Shown here one piece after another: positions 1-13,712 of a stretch of DNA of 64,000 bases. Made by a program: the position numbers and the translations under genes. This DNA comes from Cinclus cinclus. Taxonomy: Eukaryota > Chordata > Aves > Passeriformes > Cinclidae. The notes beneath the pieces were generated by a model, which was not told the origin of the DNA, ran no database searches, and saw nothing but the letters and a program-made list of their open reading frames with translations. The stretch covers positions 46,887,797-46,951,796 of the forward strand of contig NC_085046.1 in the NCBI RefSeq assembly GCF_963662255.1, read 5' to 3'. Each line of letters begins with the position of its first letter. Position 1 is the stretch's first letter.

Positions 1-3000
1 TAAATGAGAGAAAAATAGGATGAGAGATGGTTTGGAAGAGCCTTCCAACATGTTGTTTGGCTCTTCCAAGAGAGTATAATACCACAACAGCTGCTGTTCT
101 CCACATAGCACCTCCATTGAGGTGCCTCTAGTAAAATTGAGAAACTCTCTGTTGAAAAAACACATCAGTTCAGAAAACTCTTTCTACTTCCAACACCAAC
201 CTCTCTACTTGAAGAGGGTTTATGAGATGTTGACTTTGCTCTATGTGTGTCCCTGCAAGCTAAGCATCACTAGACATCTGCTCTTCAGCAATGTTCAAGG
301 TCTCCCAGCAAGAAGCAAAAATAAAGTGTAAATATATGTCACTAAATGAGTTTGAAATGGTCTCCTGTACTTTTTAACCTTGCTTTCAGGAGGCTGCTGT
401 AGGACAGCACTCCATGACTCAGAACTTTGAAATCACCTTACTATCAAAATTCATGGCTCTCCCAATATCCATTTTATGCCTAGTCTTGCCCTAAAAAACT
501 TGTGCTTTTAATGGCACTCTCCTCTCAAGCTTCAGCCTGATTTAATTCAGAAAAGAATCCTGTTTCAATTCTTTAACCTCTGTTTTAAGTCCCAGACATG
601 CATGAAGCAGCTGGAGTGATGTTGAATCATCAGTCTCTTGCAGTGACCAAAAGTATACAATCCAATTACACATCAGACAGAAAAGTCATTATTTGCATAG
701 CCTCTGAGCCTGTAGCAAAATCTCTGTAACCAGTAAAATTGCCTTCCTGCTCACACAGGCTCTGATCTAGCTTGGTCCATGAACACTCACCTAAATTTAG
801 GTGCCTGTTTATCAAACTGGAATAAAGTGTCTTTTGCTGAATAGGTAAGTGCTTTGTTAATCAGGAAATTTGCTTAAGCCATGTGGATGATTAATACACA
901 AATATAATTATCATGTAGGGAGGGAGGGAGCACTGAGCAAGTCTCATCCTGATTTATCCAGCTGTGGAGAAAGCAATGACAGCCCAGCCAGCAGTGTGAC
1001 AAAAAATGTCTTATGAATGTCTTCCAGAGTTTGCAGGGATTTCACCTTTACCTTCCTGAGAGTGCTCTAACAGGAAGGGCTGTCATACACTTAGCATTCC
1101 AGACAGCTGAGATATCCCCAGGTCAGTAAGGGCTTTATTTTTTTTTTAACTCTGAAGAAGAATGGAGCAAGAAGGGAGCAAAATCTCACACTTACCTTTT
1201 TCTCCTTAGATAAATGACTTTCTCGTGACAGTGAAGCTAATTCCATTTACTTGTCAGTGAAGCAGCAAAAGAAGAGAAGAGGGGGATATGGCAGTACAAG
1301 AGTGTCCTCCTGCTCCCAACATCCTTCTTGCTGCTTATTGCTCAGGATTAGTAGCTTGGATCAATATAGAGCTCGATGCATCAGAGGCACCTCTGATCAC
1401 TGAGTCCAATGTAATGATAAACAACCAAAGAGCAGATGCATTCAGGGGCATTTCATCCCCATGCCACTCTCTCCATCTTCTGACAGGAGCATGTTTCTTT
1501 TCTTCTTTCATCCCTCCCTCTTTTGAGAGTTGGCCAGAGGCTGTGGTATTGCAGCTGGTGGCCCACAGCATAACTGAGGGGATGAAGAGCTCCCTTGCAA
1601 TTAATCTGTCTGCCAGAGAAGACAGAGATTTGTTCTGGGCAGTGGATCCCACCAGGTTTCCATGTAGTCCTTCACATTCTCATTGATGTGGCATTGATGA
1701 CATGCAATTCTCGGTAGGGCATGAAGATACAAGAGGATTTCACAAATGAAGCAATCAGGATCTTGCACTGTCATTTTGCAACCCAAGAGAGTCAGCATCT
1801 ACTTGCCTTTTGGTGTGAGGATGATATTTCTTCATCTAAGGTTCAAAGAAAGAGTTCTCCTTACTGAAAGAAGAACTGCTTCTGAAAAATGATAATAAAA
1901 GCCCTGTTTCTCTGACACACAGCTTGCTTTGTACAGGATTACTTAGAATTGCTGCTCGTCTCCTTGTCCTTACAAGTACAGCAAGCAGTTGACTTAAGAA
2001 GATATGTACTTTCTTGATTCAAGTTTTCAGTTAAAAGAACATACTAACTTTCAAAAGCAAAGTAATTTCTAAAAGAGGAGGTAAAATTAGACTGATTTTT
2101 TTGTTGTTGTTCTCTCTCCCCTTTATGGCTTTTACAAGTAATTACCCACTTAATGTTTTGAAATTATTCAAGGAACTTCAATAGCAGTTCTTTTTCCTGC
2201 TGTATCTCCTTGAATGTGAAGATTTAAAAGCTTTTCTGGAACACAACAGCATGAGAAAATGAATTTGCCATTTTCATTCTTGCTGTCTTTTGTTTTTTAA
2301 AGAATGGGAAGCAGCGGGTTATTTCTTCATAATTGAATTTTTTTGTGTTTTAAATTTCATAATGACCAAGTGAGACTGTATGACAGCTCTAGAAACTGAA
2401 GGCATGACTCTTCTTTGCACCACAGCCTTTCAGGTTACTGTAGGAGTGCTGCTAAAATAGCTGGAAAGGCTATTACGCCGACGCATCCCTTGTGCCTCTT
2501 CTTTTCTATGGCAGGGTGGTGGATACAAATTTAGCATTCCTGCTCATGTGAACATCCCACACTGTGCATAACCCATACAAACATCCAGTCAGGATGTTTT
2601 CCAAAGAGCCAGGCCATGTGGGGAGCTGGGGATCCTGCAAAGTAGGGCTGCAGGAAGAGGTGAGATAGAGCCACACAGCAGTGCTGTGGTATCCATCTGG
2701 CCCTAGATCTGGATCCTCCTGGTGAGGCTGCACCCACCCTGTGACAGGACTGAACAGAGGGTAATGGGCTGTGTCACCTGCTGTGGAAGGACAGAGCTCC
2801 CAGCCATTCATGCTCAAGAACCCCACACTGCCTGAGTGGTGTTGATGTGCCTCAGTGTCGTGTGGATGGGCACAAGCTGATGGTAAAAACAGAGGGCTGA
2901 GTTGCCAGCTCTCCTCCCACCACCACCCCCGTGTTCTTGGGGTGGAATCAGGGGCACTTACCTTAGTGGAGGAGGCAGGTCAAACCTTCACCTCCTGCTC

Positions 3001-4407
3001 AACGTGCCCCCTGGAGGTGGGGGGGGGGGGGGGGGGGGGCGGGGGGTTGTTTGCACTTCTCTGATTGTCAAGCAGGTGTCTGCCTGCTAAGACCACAGCT
3101 TTGGAGTACCACTGAGCTGTGATTGGCTGTTACAGCTTAGGAGTTTCTTAGGTGCTTGTTTTGCCAGCAAAGCAATACTCATCTGAAGCACCAAGTCTGA
3201 AATCTGTAAGCAAAAAGCAAATCCAGCTGAGTCAGGGCAATTAAAACAACTCAAGCATCTTGTAAAGAAACATGTTCCTACCTCCATCCCTCACCCATGG
3301 GACCCTCTAAAAATCCCCTGTGGCAGACTGCGCCTTTGCTTCCACTATTTTCTGAGCATGACTACCTTTGCTATAGTCTGACAAAGCTCTGAAGAATAAA
3401 CTATCAGAAATTCACACAACTCATGTTGTACATCTCTGTTCTCATTAAGACTGAACCCTTTTCTCAGGCCACACTTCACCATATCTTCCCCCTCCAGAGT
3501 TTAACTCAGTCTCTCTTATTAACTTACTTTTCATCCATTATCACCAAAACCAACTTGTATCTTCTGTTACATCAACGCATTCATAAAAAAACTGCAAGCA
3601 CAGCTTCAGGAAGGTACCTTCCTTGAATCTTCGATGCTTGCATTCATACAATGCTCCCATTATCTTCCTTTTTGTTGCACCTGCAGGACATAATTTCTCT
3701 CCTCAACTGGTGTGAGGCCAGTCAGGATATTTTCCCCAGAGCCATCTGGATGGAGCAAAGGTGACCTCAGTTGAGAATTTCTATGACTGTCAGAACTGGA
3801 ACCATCTTCTGGGTGTCTCACTAGCACGAGTTCTGATAAAACCCCTTCACTGTCTTTTTCAGCTGTATCTGAGCAGGAGAGAAACTTACACATAAACATC
3901 TGTTTTCAGCATGTGCAGTGGGAGGGAAAGAGCTGGTAGGTTCCTCTAGATTCAAAATTCTGCAGTTGAACTTAGTGAGTGAAATGCCTAGAAAAACATG
4001 AGGATGACGGTAATCCATCCTGCAAAGCTCAAACCATCCTAATACTAATCTACTGCAGCCATAAACACTCTCAATGGAAAAAAATGGAAATACAGGAAAA
4101 CAGCTACCCCTGCAAACACAGGAAAGGCAATAGCCTTGAACTGACCACGAGCACATCAGTATGCTGGGATTTTGGATTTCACAAGGGCCCTTCTCACAGG
4201 AAGGCTCATGTAACCATGGCAATGGAGATCTCTGGATGCATTTCATCCTTGTCACCACTAACAAACAAGTAAGTTAAATCAGATGCAGATAATAAAGGTC
4301 TTCCCACTCCTCCTTTTACTAAATAGTTCAGAATTGCTAAGAACCACAAGGAATAAAAGACAACTTCAGAAAAAAAACAAAGTTCCAAGAATCATCATAA
4401 CTCAATT
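1..4407. other. Non-coding DNA downstream of ELMO1
   Basis: No gene is supported here. Open frames such as the 132-codon one at 1288-1686 (+) overlap others on the opposite strand and match no family I know. The segment 2500-3050 is richer in GC than its surroundings and contains a long poly-G run. A TTTATT at about 1134 (AATAAA on the minus strand) could be a distal poly(A) signal for ELMO1. Otherwise the stretch reads as unique AT-rich bird DNA. Confidence 0.5.
3019..3046. repeat. Poly-G run
   Basis: Twenty-one consecutive G on the + strand (3019-3039), one C, then six more G. It could form G-quadruplexes. Its exact length is uncertain because such runs are read poorly by most sequencing methods. 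Confidence 0.9.
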
Positions 4408-5487
4408 TTTATTCAACAGTGAAGTTGAAGAGAATGGTGTTTTTTCCCTTCAGGGCAAGTGTTCCAAATGAAAATTAAGTAAAAATATTGTTCCTCAAAA
4501 GTACTTACAATGAAATTAGTTTTAATTAAATAAATTTGTTTGGCAAAATACAATAAAAAAATTAGAACCCATACAAAAAAAATCCCTTGCAAATTTCTAA
4601 CACTCTAGCAATGACAATGATGTAAAACGGAATGTTTGGCAGCTGTAAATCATTTTTGAAAATTACTGTTAAACTTTGGACCAAGGAAATAAAAATCACT
4701 TAAAATAGCAACAAGCCAATTTCAGAGGCAACTGAGGCTTAGGGAACACTACAGGGATGGGACACACTAGCGGCTTCACACATGTTTTGTTTGAGTGATC
4801 TGCTAGTGTGGGGCTATTTTAAGAGCTGGGAGGAAAAGAAGTCAAAAGCTGTTGCAGCATTGCAGCGTATGGTACAGCCAAAACCTGCAGACTTTCCGCT
4901 CTGGGAGCCGATCAGCTGGGTAAAGCCTGGAGGCAATAGCTGAGATGATGGTGGAGAATAATGACAGTGATGGACAGTGCAAACACTGGGAAGCAGTTAA
5001 CAAATTTCATCATCACACTGGATTCAGTGGTGAGAAGACTTTTAAATGTCTGGGGAAATTGCTTACAGTAGCTGCTCTTGCTCCCTACCTCCCTCCTCCT
5101 ACCAGTTAAAGCCTCTGCCCTGCCAAGTGGGTTTCACAAGCATGCAGTTTGGTAACAACGCCCTTTAGTTAAGAATGTCTACTCCAGTATTAAAAACATT
5201 AAAAAAGTCCTCAGGAGGGTGCTTCTTAATGGCAGTCTTTGCCTTAAGTAAGGCCAATGGCCTGCAATTACAAATTAATTAAAGCAATGTGGATTTGGAT
5301 GAGCAATGGGGAAGATGGGAATGGGGAAGGAAGGGATGCAGGGAACAGGGAGGAATGCAAATGTTTCTACATCCCTTCCCAAAGCCAAAATCCAAGGTGC
5401 AAAAGTGGGTCTTTTTTTTTTTTTCATTTTTAATATCTCTCCAGTTATAATGTATTTCCAGTTTCAGAGCAAGTTTCTGTGACTGCC
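4408..5487 (-). other. ELMO1: Probable 3' UTR of ELMO1
   Basis: AT-rich, non-coding sequence follows the ELMO1 stop codon on the minus strand. The first AATAAA hexamer I find downstream on that strand is at 4413-4408 (TTTATT on the + strand), which would give a 3' UTR of about 1.1 kb. This is a guess from one hexamer; longer forms could use other sites nearer position 1130. The block also holds homopolymer T and A runs (for example around 5410), common in UTRs and introns alike. Confidence 0.4.
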
Positions 5488-5688
5488 TCAGTTACAGTCA
5501 TAAACAAAGTCGTAGTTGCTGGGCTCCTTTGGGATAGGTGGGGGAGCATCTGGGATTTGTATATTTTCCAAGTCAAGGAGGCGTAGCTTTATCTCCATGC
5601 TGAGCAGTGTGTCTAGGTCGTTCCGCGTTAGGTCACTCAACATATCTTTCCCAAGGAGAGCATTCAAACCATCAGTCCATACACAATA
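5488..5688 (-). CDS. ELMO1: ELMO1 last coding exon, residues about 662-727 and stop
   Basis: This is 201 nt from a strong acceptor (pyrimidine-rich, ending CTGTGCAG) to the TGA at 5490-5488. It starts [15 protein letters not shown], the C-terminal helix of the PH domain, continues through the long helix containing [20 protein letters not shown], and ends in [20 protein letters not shown]. The PxxP segment PPPIPKEP is the site that docks on the SH3 domain of DOCK1/DOCK2. Differences from human are V for I at YCVW and L for M at KDMLSD. The open frame runs upstream to 5880, but that part lies beyond the acceptor and is intron. Confidence 0.97.
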   Translation of the reverse strand, partial: YCVWTDGLNALLGKDMLSDLTRNDLDTLLSMEIKLRLLDLENIQIPDAPPPIPKEPSNYDFVYDCN

Positions 5689-8600
5689 CTGCACAGGAAA
5701 AGGATAAAAACTGTCATTAATAAGACTTTTTATACACAAACTCCTTGTATGGTCTGGTCTTCCACAGTTACTGCTCCCACGGGGCCTTAAAAGAGACCTA
5801 AAATTAAGTTGATGCATTTTATAATATAATGAGGAAAGGCTTTCACTGAGCTGCTCAGAAGATGGAAAAAAATTCCACAAAATAGAAGAAATGACAGTGT
5901 TTAGTTGTCTGGCAATTCAGCATCTCCTCCAAACTTCTTGTTGAATGTTCTTCTGCAATTACTGGAGAAGGAAACTAACTTAGGACAATAAACCTCTGGT
6001 GAAATCTCCTTCACTCCTCTCATTCTCCTTCCCCAGTACCTATTAAAAGATCCTGATTATCTTATACTAACTAAACTTTTAATTCCAAGAGAGTTAAGTT
6101 AGGTGAACTAAATCCCACCCCCAAATCCTTCTTGACTCTTAGCGTAAAAAATCCTGCACTATCTGCTTTTATCATTGTTTGCTTTCTGTGCTGGTTTTAC
6201 CTTGAAAGCACCTGAGGGGAGGGCAAACTAGGAAGTTTTTCTCCATGAGAACTTCCTCTGTGAATTGATACGACCAATTGGAGGCTGGTTTAGTTGTTGA
6301 CAGCCTGAGAAACCAATTGGAAAACTCGGTTTGCTCTGTGAATGACATTTGAAGCAAGTACAGGGCGGGAGAGGTCTCTTGCATTTCTGGCCTTTCACAA
6401 GGTAACACTGACGTGGCCCGGGTCCCTCTCATGTGGCCTGGGCCCGGCGGGGTGGGCTCTGGAGGCTTCTGGGCCCCGTTTCCAACCAGGAGGCCTGATA
6501 GCCAAAAAGAAGAAAAAGCCCATTGCTAAGGTCCTCCACACCCTCCCCCGGTGTGGTCGTGGCTTGGGGGGAGGCAGCTGGGCCCGGTTTGGGAGAGCCC
6601 CCAGGGCTTTGTGTGCTGGGCAGGGCAGAGGGAGAACCCCCGGCCTGCAGCTGGAGCTGGGTGCAGTCAGCACCGGAAGGCAGCCATGGAACCAGAGCCT
6701 TGTCACCGACTTCTACTCTGGCTGGACTTTGCAGATTTTGTCCGTCTGCCTCCCCCAGCATGGCCTGGGCAGCCTGAGATCCTGACACAGCTCCAGCACG
6801 GCCTGGCCCAACCCCTGCAACTTCTGTGTGAGATTTTAACTTTTCCAATGCTCAGACAAGACTTACAGACTTTCCATCTTTCCTTGGGTGAGAGGAAGAA
6901 GAACAGAAAGGATACACCAAAGTCAATGAAGCAAAAGCTAAGTTTCTAGATGGAAGAATGAAGAGATGCCATGAAGACTGGCTGAAAAATCTGTAAATTA
7001 TAGGGGTGGACTGTACTACAGGAAAAAATTCCTTTAAACCGTGAATAAAAAAAGACATTGAGGGGGTGGAATGAAGTGTAGTGTTTGGAAAATCCTTTGC
7101 CCCGAAGGAAAAAGGGGGATCTCTGTTCCTGGGAATGAGGTATGAACAGAGAGAAGTGAGCTAAAGAGAACTCTTGCCTTTGAGTAGCTCATCCTTAAAA
7201 GTAATACCCCATGACTTTTTAACATGGCCTGCAACTCAGCTCTGGGAAGGCTGTGAAGTGGGAGAAGTTTCATGATGGCAGATCCTGGGCAGCTGTTATT
7301 CATGAAAAAAGTGGAGTCGGAGATAACTGGTTATTTCCTCTCTAGAAAAAGATCCTTATAGCTAAACAAGAAGAAACTCCTCTCCCTAAAGTGAACTGAA
7401 AAAGATTATTTAATTAAATTCCTTAGACTGAAGTGTCTCTGTATGTTGTTAAGCTGTGACAAAGGGGAAGGAGGAAGTGGTCTGAAAATCTGTTCTGGAT
7501 TTATTATTATTTTCCTTTGTGTTGTTAATAAAGTTTTTCTTTATTCCCTGTTAAGTTTTGGACCTGCTTTGCTTTTACTCCTAATCCTATTTTACAATAG
7601 AAAGTAAATATATTAGAGTTGACAAACCCAAACTACGACATTTTTGGTGCGTTGGCCGGGAAACAAAAAAACTAAACCAAGACATTTTTCTATATATGAA
7701 ATTATTACAGTTGGTAGTCTCACATATCTATGCCTACTTTGCCACTATTTTACACAAAATAACATAGTATTATTATTTCACAATAATAATACTGTGAAAA
7801 CTAGTTAGTTAGTGCTCTGTCCTTCATGAAAATTAAATGCCAAGCTGCTTGGGTGTAATCCTAAATGCTGCAAATTCTGAACTGGCCTCTTAAAACCTTT
7901 TCCTTACTTTTAGCTTTTTCCTAACAGGAGATGCCATCTTTCCCAACAGATGACAGCTTGTGATAAATGTGGGCTGAATAACCATTTAAAATCAGCAACA
8001 AATTCAAGGGAGATTGGTGATCTAGAGTCAACTTCTATTGAATAAGTCACTTCCATTTATTACTACATGCCATTTATTCAATTATGAACAGAAATACTCA
8101 AATGCTGTCATCTAAAAATACAGATTTCAATCATGAACTTGTGTCCTAGTTTGCAGGAGAAAAATTAAATCAACTGTAATTGCATTTATTTTTATCCTAC
8201 AAAAATTTCTTCTGCCAAAAAAGAAAAAAGGGGTTTTAAATGTAGCTGACCATTTGCTACATGATGCTGCTGAGTTTATAGCCATGGCTGACTTCATTCC
8301 ACAGCAGAAAGGAGGATTATTTTTAAGGAAGTGCAAGAAGTCCCCCTCTTCATCCAGAAAAAGGGAATGTTTCAAAAATAGCATGGCTTAGCTCACTTCA
8401 GCATCTGAACTGAAATACAACCCACTTAAGTCAGTAACAAAACAGTAGCAAGGGAGCTTTTTCACCCAGTGTGTGGGCAAGCCAAGCCACAGCTTTAATA
8501 GGAGATCAGCTATACAGAAGAGACTTTAGAGTTCAGGTTGTCCTGCTGGCAAGTACTAAATAGACAACTTAGCCTGCCTATTCTAGGCTGTCAAAGTGTG

Positions 8601-11600
8601 CCACTGGAGACTTTTAAAGCATGGAATTTTTTTGGAGTGAATGAAGAATATCAGGAAAAGAATGAAGCTATTCTAGAAAAATAATTATATTTTAACATAC
8701 TATAATCTTTTATGATTTACTTGAAATCTTCCTTTGGGAGAGTTTTCCCTGAATTCATTATGAAGAAAGGAACAGAAAAGCAAAAGTCTCTGCTCAGGTT
8801 ACAGGAGAGCAGAGAATTTTTTCAACAGATGCAGCCCCTAATGTAAATGGCCCATCACCTGTGCAGTGAGTGTGGCCAGCTCTTCCTCTGGAGAGGAATC
8901 CCATGGAACCAGAATACATAACTGCAGTTCTCTCCTTTCCCAGATATAACTCATTCAGGGCCCACAGAAACTAAATTTTGGCCACAATTCTGATTAGTGC
9001 AATGGACTGGAAAAGGGGCTTCCTCTCTAATCTCCATATTGGCAAATGCACCTAATTAAACTCCTGCACATGTTGAGCAGAGAGACATCCTAATGAGATG
9101 CTGGAAAAGCAGAGGCATTAATTCACAAGCTTTTTTCTTTTCAATATGCAAAAGAGAGAGAGAAACTAAGAGTCATTGAAAAATTAATTTACAAGATTCA
9201 TTTTCATAAAACTCCAATGAAACCTAATTATGGCTTCCCTCATCAGTTTCTTTGTCAAAAATAATGGATAAGATTAATCCACCTATTTTGTTGTGTACTT
9301 GAAACCAGTTATTAGTATTTCAATGTAAAACAAATACAATGGAATGATCTCATAGTACTGAATCCTCTGGCTAGCAGTAAGCTTCAACAGATGGCTAAGG
9401 GAATTGACAAACTTAAGTGTGCTAGAATGAGGTCCAAATCTCAATGATACTGGTTTAGTAATGAGATTTTATCAAAGAATTACCTTGGAAGACAAGAACT
9501 AGAAAGGTTGCACAGGCTTCATCCATCTGGATGCAGCCCTGAGTAACCTGGTGTGAGCTCATTCCTGACCTGCTTTGAGCAGGAGGTTGGGCTCAGGACA
9601 CCTCCAGGCTTCCTCGCAGCTAGAATTATCCTATGAGCCTTGTTCAATTTTTATTTTTAGGACACACTCAACTCCTACATTTCAGTGTCACTCTACAATC
9701 AGGAGGGCTGCAAAAGTACTTTAAAAAAGCCCTGCAAGTCTGACCTGAAATTGTCATGTACCAACATCATTCCTGGTGCTTCACACAAAGCTTTCAGAAT
9801 CTTGAGATGTCACCACCAAATCTCCCAAACTTACAATGCTGCTAAACTAGCACTTCTATCAACAGGCACCTTAACTACTCTGATGAAGAGTGTAGTGGTT
9901 TGCCTGTTTCCCTGTCCGACCTGGGCAGCCTCCTTTGGATCTGATAAGAAGCAATCGAGGTCTGATTTTTAATACTGACACATTGTTACACCAATGAGAA
10001 AGTTTATGCGCCTTTGTAAAACACACCTGTAAAGACGAAAAACGCTGGGAAGCTCTTTCATTTCCAGTCTCTCAGAAGGTAACTAACTAGTCTGGCTGGG
10101 GACAGGCCTGGGCTCGGGATTGGGCTGGGAAGGGGAGGCCCTTTGGCCACTGAGATCCTGCCTGCTTCCCCCCCCTTGCCCCCCAGCGTGGCAGAAATAC
10201 TGCCGCTGCTAACACCCTGGGAGCAGCTCCGGGTGGCTAGGCCCACCCTGCCAGGATGCCTATATGGCCTGGGGGAGAGACAGCTGGGGGAGAGACAGCG
10301 TCTTCCCAACAGGAAGAGGGAGTCCCGCTCGGCTGCTAAGATCCTAGCCCCGCCCTGGCGCGGCCAGGGGGCCTCTGGGTTGGCTGAACATCTAGCCTAC
10401 ATTAAAACCCTGCCCTGCTGCCGATCTGTAGGGTCCCCCTGTGAGACCAGCTCTGGGCGGCCCATCCTGCCCTTCCAGGACTCCCGCATGGCCTGGGAGA
10501 GAGACAGTCAACCCGAGTCGCAGCAAGGTTGAGCCCCTGCTATGTTGGCCCAGCCCCCAATGCAGTCTGAAATACTCCACCCCAACTGCTCCATCCTGGC
10601 AAGATATTAACTCTTTCACTGCCCAGAATGAGACTTGCAGACCCTTTGTTCTCTCTCCTGAGTGAAAGAAAAGGAACAAGATGAAGATACACACAGAAAC
10701 AGCATGAAAACACTGAGGTCATATAAAAGGAAGAAGTCAAGGTCCCACATGGAAGGGATTGATGGAGATGGCTCACTCTTGGACTGAAACGTCTCTTTTT
10801 TAAGCTATGGAGAAGAGACTTTTGTTTCCTTATAACTCATAGAAATGCATTATGGGGTGGATGAAATGTTCTAACTGTAGATATGAGCAGAGGCATTTGT
10901 GCTAAATTAAGCAGATGTTGAAATGGCTGTGATCCCATAGGTTTGAATAGAGAGGACTCCTGCTGCCCCACAGGGAAGATCTCTGTTTTCAAAGATAAAG
11001 AGAGCTTTTGTTTGTACTGTTATAATCCTTAAAGTGTGCCCCATAAGTTGACATTGTCCTCAATAATAATTGTGGGAAGAGTATTAGTCAAGGAAGGGAT
11101 TTTTAAACAGTGATCAGATTTCCATTCTCCCGGGCAGCTCATTCACTGTGACCATCGAGGCCATGAGGAAACTGTTTTCCTCTGGAGAAAATCTCCATAG
11201 ACTGAAGTCTTGTTTCCCAAGTAAAATGGTGAAAGACTATTTTTAGAGATGGTGAACTGACTGATTGGTTTTCTGTGTGTTGTCAGTGTGAAAGAAAATA
11301 AATTGTGGGGGAAGAAGAAGTATTCTAAAAGTTTATTCTGAGTTCTGTTTTTTTTATAGTTTCTAGTAATTAAATTTTTCTTTGTACCCTTAAAGGTTTG
11401 AGCTTGTTTTGCCTTCCTCCTAATCCCATCTCACAGCAGGAAATGAGTAAATAATTCTAGTGGGTGCACTGGTGTTTTGGCCAACGCTAAACCCATGACA
11501 AAGAGTCACAAACTACTTGCCTTTCCTTGTAGGTGCTTCCTCCGAACACTTGTACTTTCTACTTTAATGACAACTCACTCTTCTGAAGGCCAGAGAAAAA

Positions 11601-13645
11601 TACAGAGGAAGTGAGATGTCTTTTTAGAAACTTTCATTTGGGAACTGTCAAGTGGCAGCAGCAACTGTTGCCTCTGGCCTTATTTTTTACATATTAATTT
11701 TGTTTCAAAGAAGCTGCACAATACCAAAAAAGGAAAATTAAGATAAAAGGTGTGTTAACGCAATCATGAGCAATTGGGTTAGTGCATTTCACTGCTACTG
11801 TCTGTCAGTGGGATGCTGTAGCAGCTTTTGAACATTTGGACCATTAAAATGCACTTGTAGCTGTAGGCTGTATTTGAGGTACAGTGGCTGAAAAAATTGT
11901 TGGTTTTCATGACCGTTTGTGCTTCTGAGCTGAAACAGTCTGGAATTCACTTTCTGGAGAATTTACATCAGAAATCATCGAACCTATGTTCAGTTCAGAA
12001 GATGAAGACAACCATGTGTTGCTTAGAACTACAGCTCTAGTGGCACATTGTGCCTGCAATACTATTGGCCCTTTCTCTTACATGAAAACTGACCAGCCAA
12101 TACTTCTCTTGAAAATGACACTCAAATATTAATCCACAGAAAGACTCAAATGGGCACAACTGTATTTCCTCTCTTAAGATTAAGATTTAGTTGAAGAACA
12201 ACCAATGTTGAAGTGGCATAACTAATACACTTCACTTGTAAAGCAATTTCATGCATTTTTTTAACACTACAGTATAATGCAGTTTAAAGCAATCTTCTGT
12301 AGTTCATCATCTTAGAACAGTGTCCTGAACTGACAAGAAATGTGTAAAAATAAGTGTGCAACACAACTCTTCTTGCTTTAGGAACAAGAAGGATTTTTTT
12401 AATGTAGTGCATTCTGCTAAACCTTTTCTTGAAATTTTTTTGAGAGAAATGCATCCAATTTTTCAACACAATTAAGGTAAATTAATCCCATCACATTCCA
12501 GAAGGCAATGATGTCTTCTATTTCTTTGTGGCTTTTTCTAAGAGAAGGAAGCAGGGAAGGGGTTATCATTCATCCTTGCTATTGGTATTTACATTGTCTG
12601 TATACAAGTGAAAGCTGTTGTAAAACACTCTCCTGTGGAGATGGAATAGAGGGGGCCTTCTATGATCACCTTTCATGAATGTTCTTAAGCAATGTGAAAG
12701 TAAGAAAAAGGGGATATGCCATTCTGGAGAGCACAAGTCTTTGGCTGAAATTGAGATCCAGTGATGGTATAATCACCCCTGATTATGTCATTCATTGTCA
12801 AAATGAACTGAGGCTGGCAGTGATTCTTCGAAAGCCTGGCTGTATAAATTATCAGTGTTGAAAGCTCATGCAACAAAATTCTCTAGTGTCTAAAGCACAG
12901 AAGACCACAAGAAATGAGGAAATTGTGATTGAGGTCTGTAGAACTTCAAGGTTTGCCCAAGCTCTCTTATTTATCTTTCTTATGGTTCGTATTTCAGGAG
13001 GGCTTAGAAATACTGGTCTGTAATTGGGAGTTTCATGTGCCCCGGGATATAGGAATACAAAACATTTCTTCTGTGGCTCAGATATTCAACAAAATTGCAG
13101 AAGGTTTTGTTACTATACTAATCCCTTGAATGTCAGTTTGTTTTGAGATGACACTGATTTAGATAGACCTATACCCTGGGCCAAGATGCCCATTGTCCTG
13201 GTTTCAGTTTGGAACCAAGTGGAAACACCAATTCAGTGTAGTGGTTTAGAACTGCCAATTTCAATACACTCATTTTCTGCTGTGAGATAGGATTAGGAGC
13301 AAAAGCAAAGCAGGCCTAAAACTTTTATTAACAACATAAAGGAATAATAAAAATCAGAATTAAACCTTCAGACCATCCCCTCTCCCACATCTTTGCCAAC
13401 TTAAGAATGGTCCTTTTCAGTGCACTCTAGAGGGAGGAGTCTCCCCTTGTCAGGCTATAGGGACTTCACTACAAGAGGGAAAAAAAGTTCTCTCATGGCT
13501 TCAGTTTTCATGAATAGCAGCTGCCCAGGAATCTGCAATTGTGAAACTCTTCCCATCTTCACAGACTTCCCAGAGCTGTGCTTATAGGCCATGTCAAACA
13601 CAATGGGGTATTACTTTTAAGGATGAGCTGTTCAAAAGCAAAAGT

Positions 13646-13712
<67 letters not shown>

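Noticed and set aside
1288..1686. 132-codon open frame
   Set aside because: Overlaps a 105-codon frame on the other strand, has no family features and no splice or promoter support.
5689..5880. Upstream extension of the last ELMO1 exon frame, starting [10 protein letters not shown]
   Set aside because: It lies beyond a strong CAG acceptor and does not match ELMO1; it is intron read-through.
6342..6949. Several overlapping open frames of 84-147 codons on both strands
   Set aside because: They lie in the GC-rich middle of solo LTR copy 1; frames on both strands are open because stop codons are rare in GC-rich DNA.
10058..10776. Open frames of 74-129 codons
   Set aside because: Same situation within solo LTR copy 2; no viral or host protein similarity.
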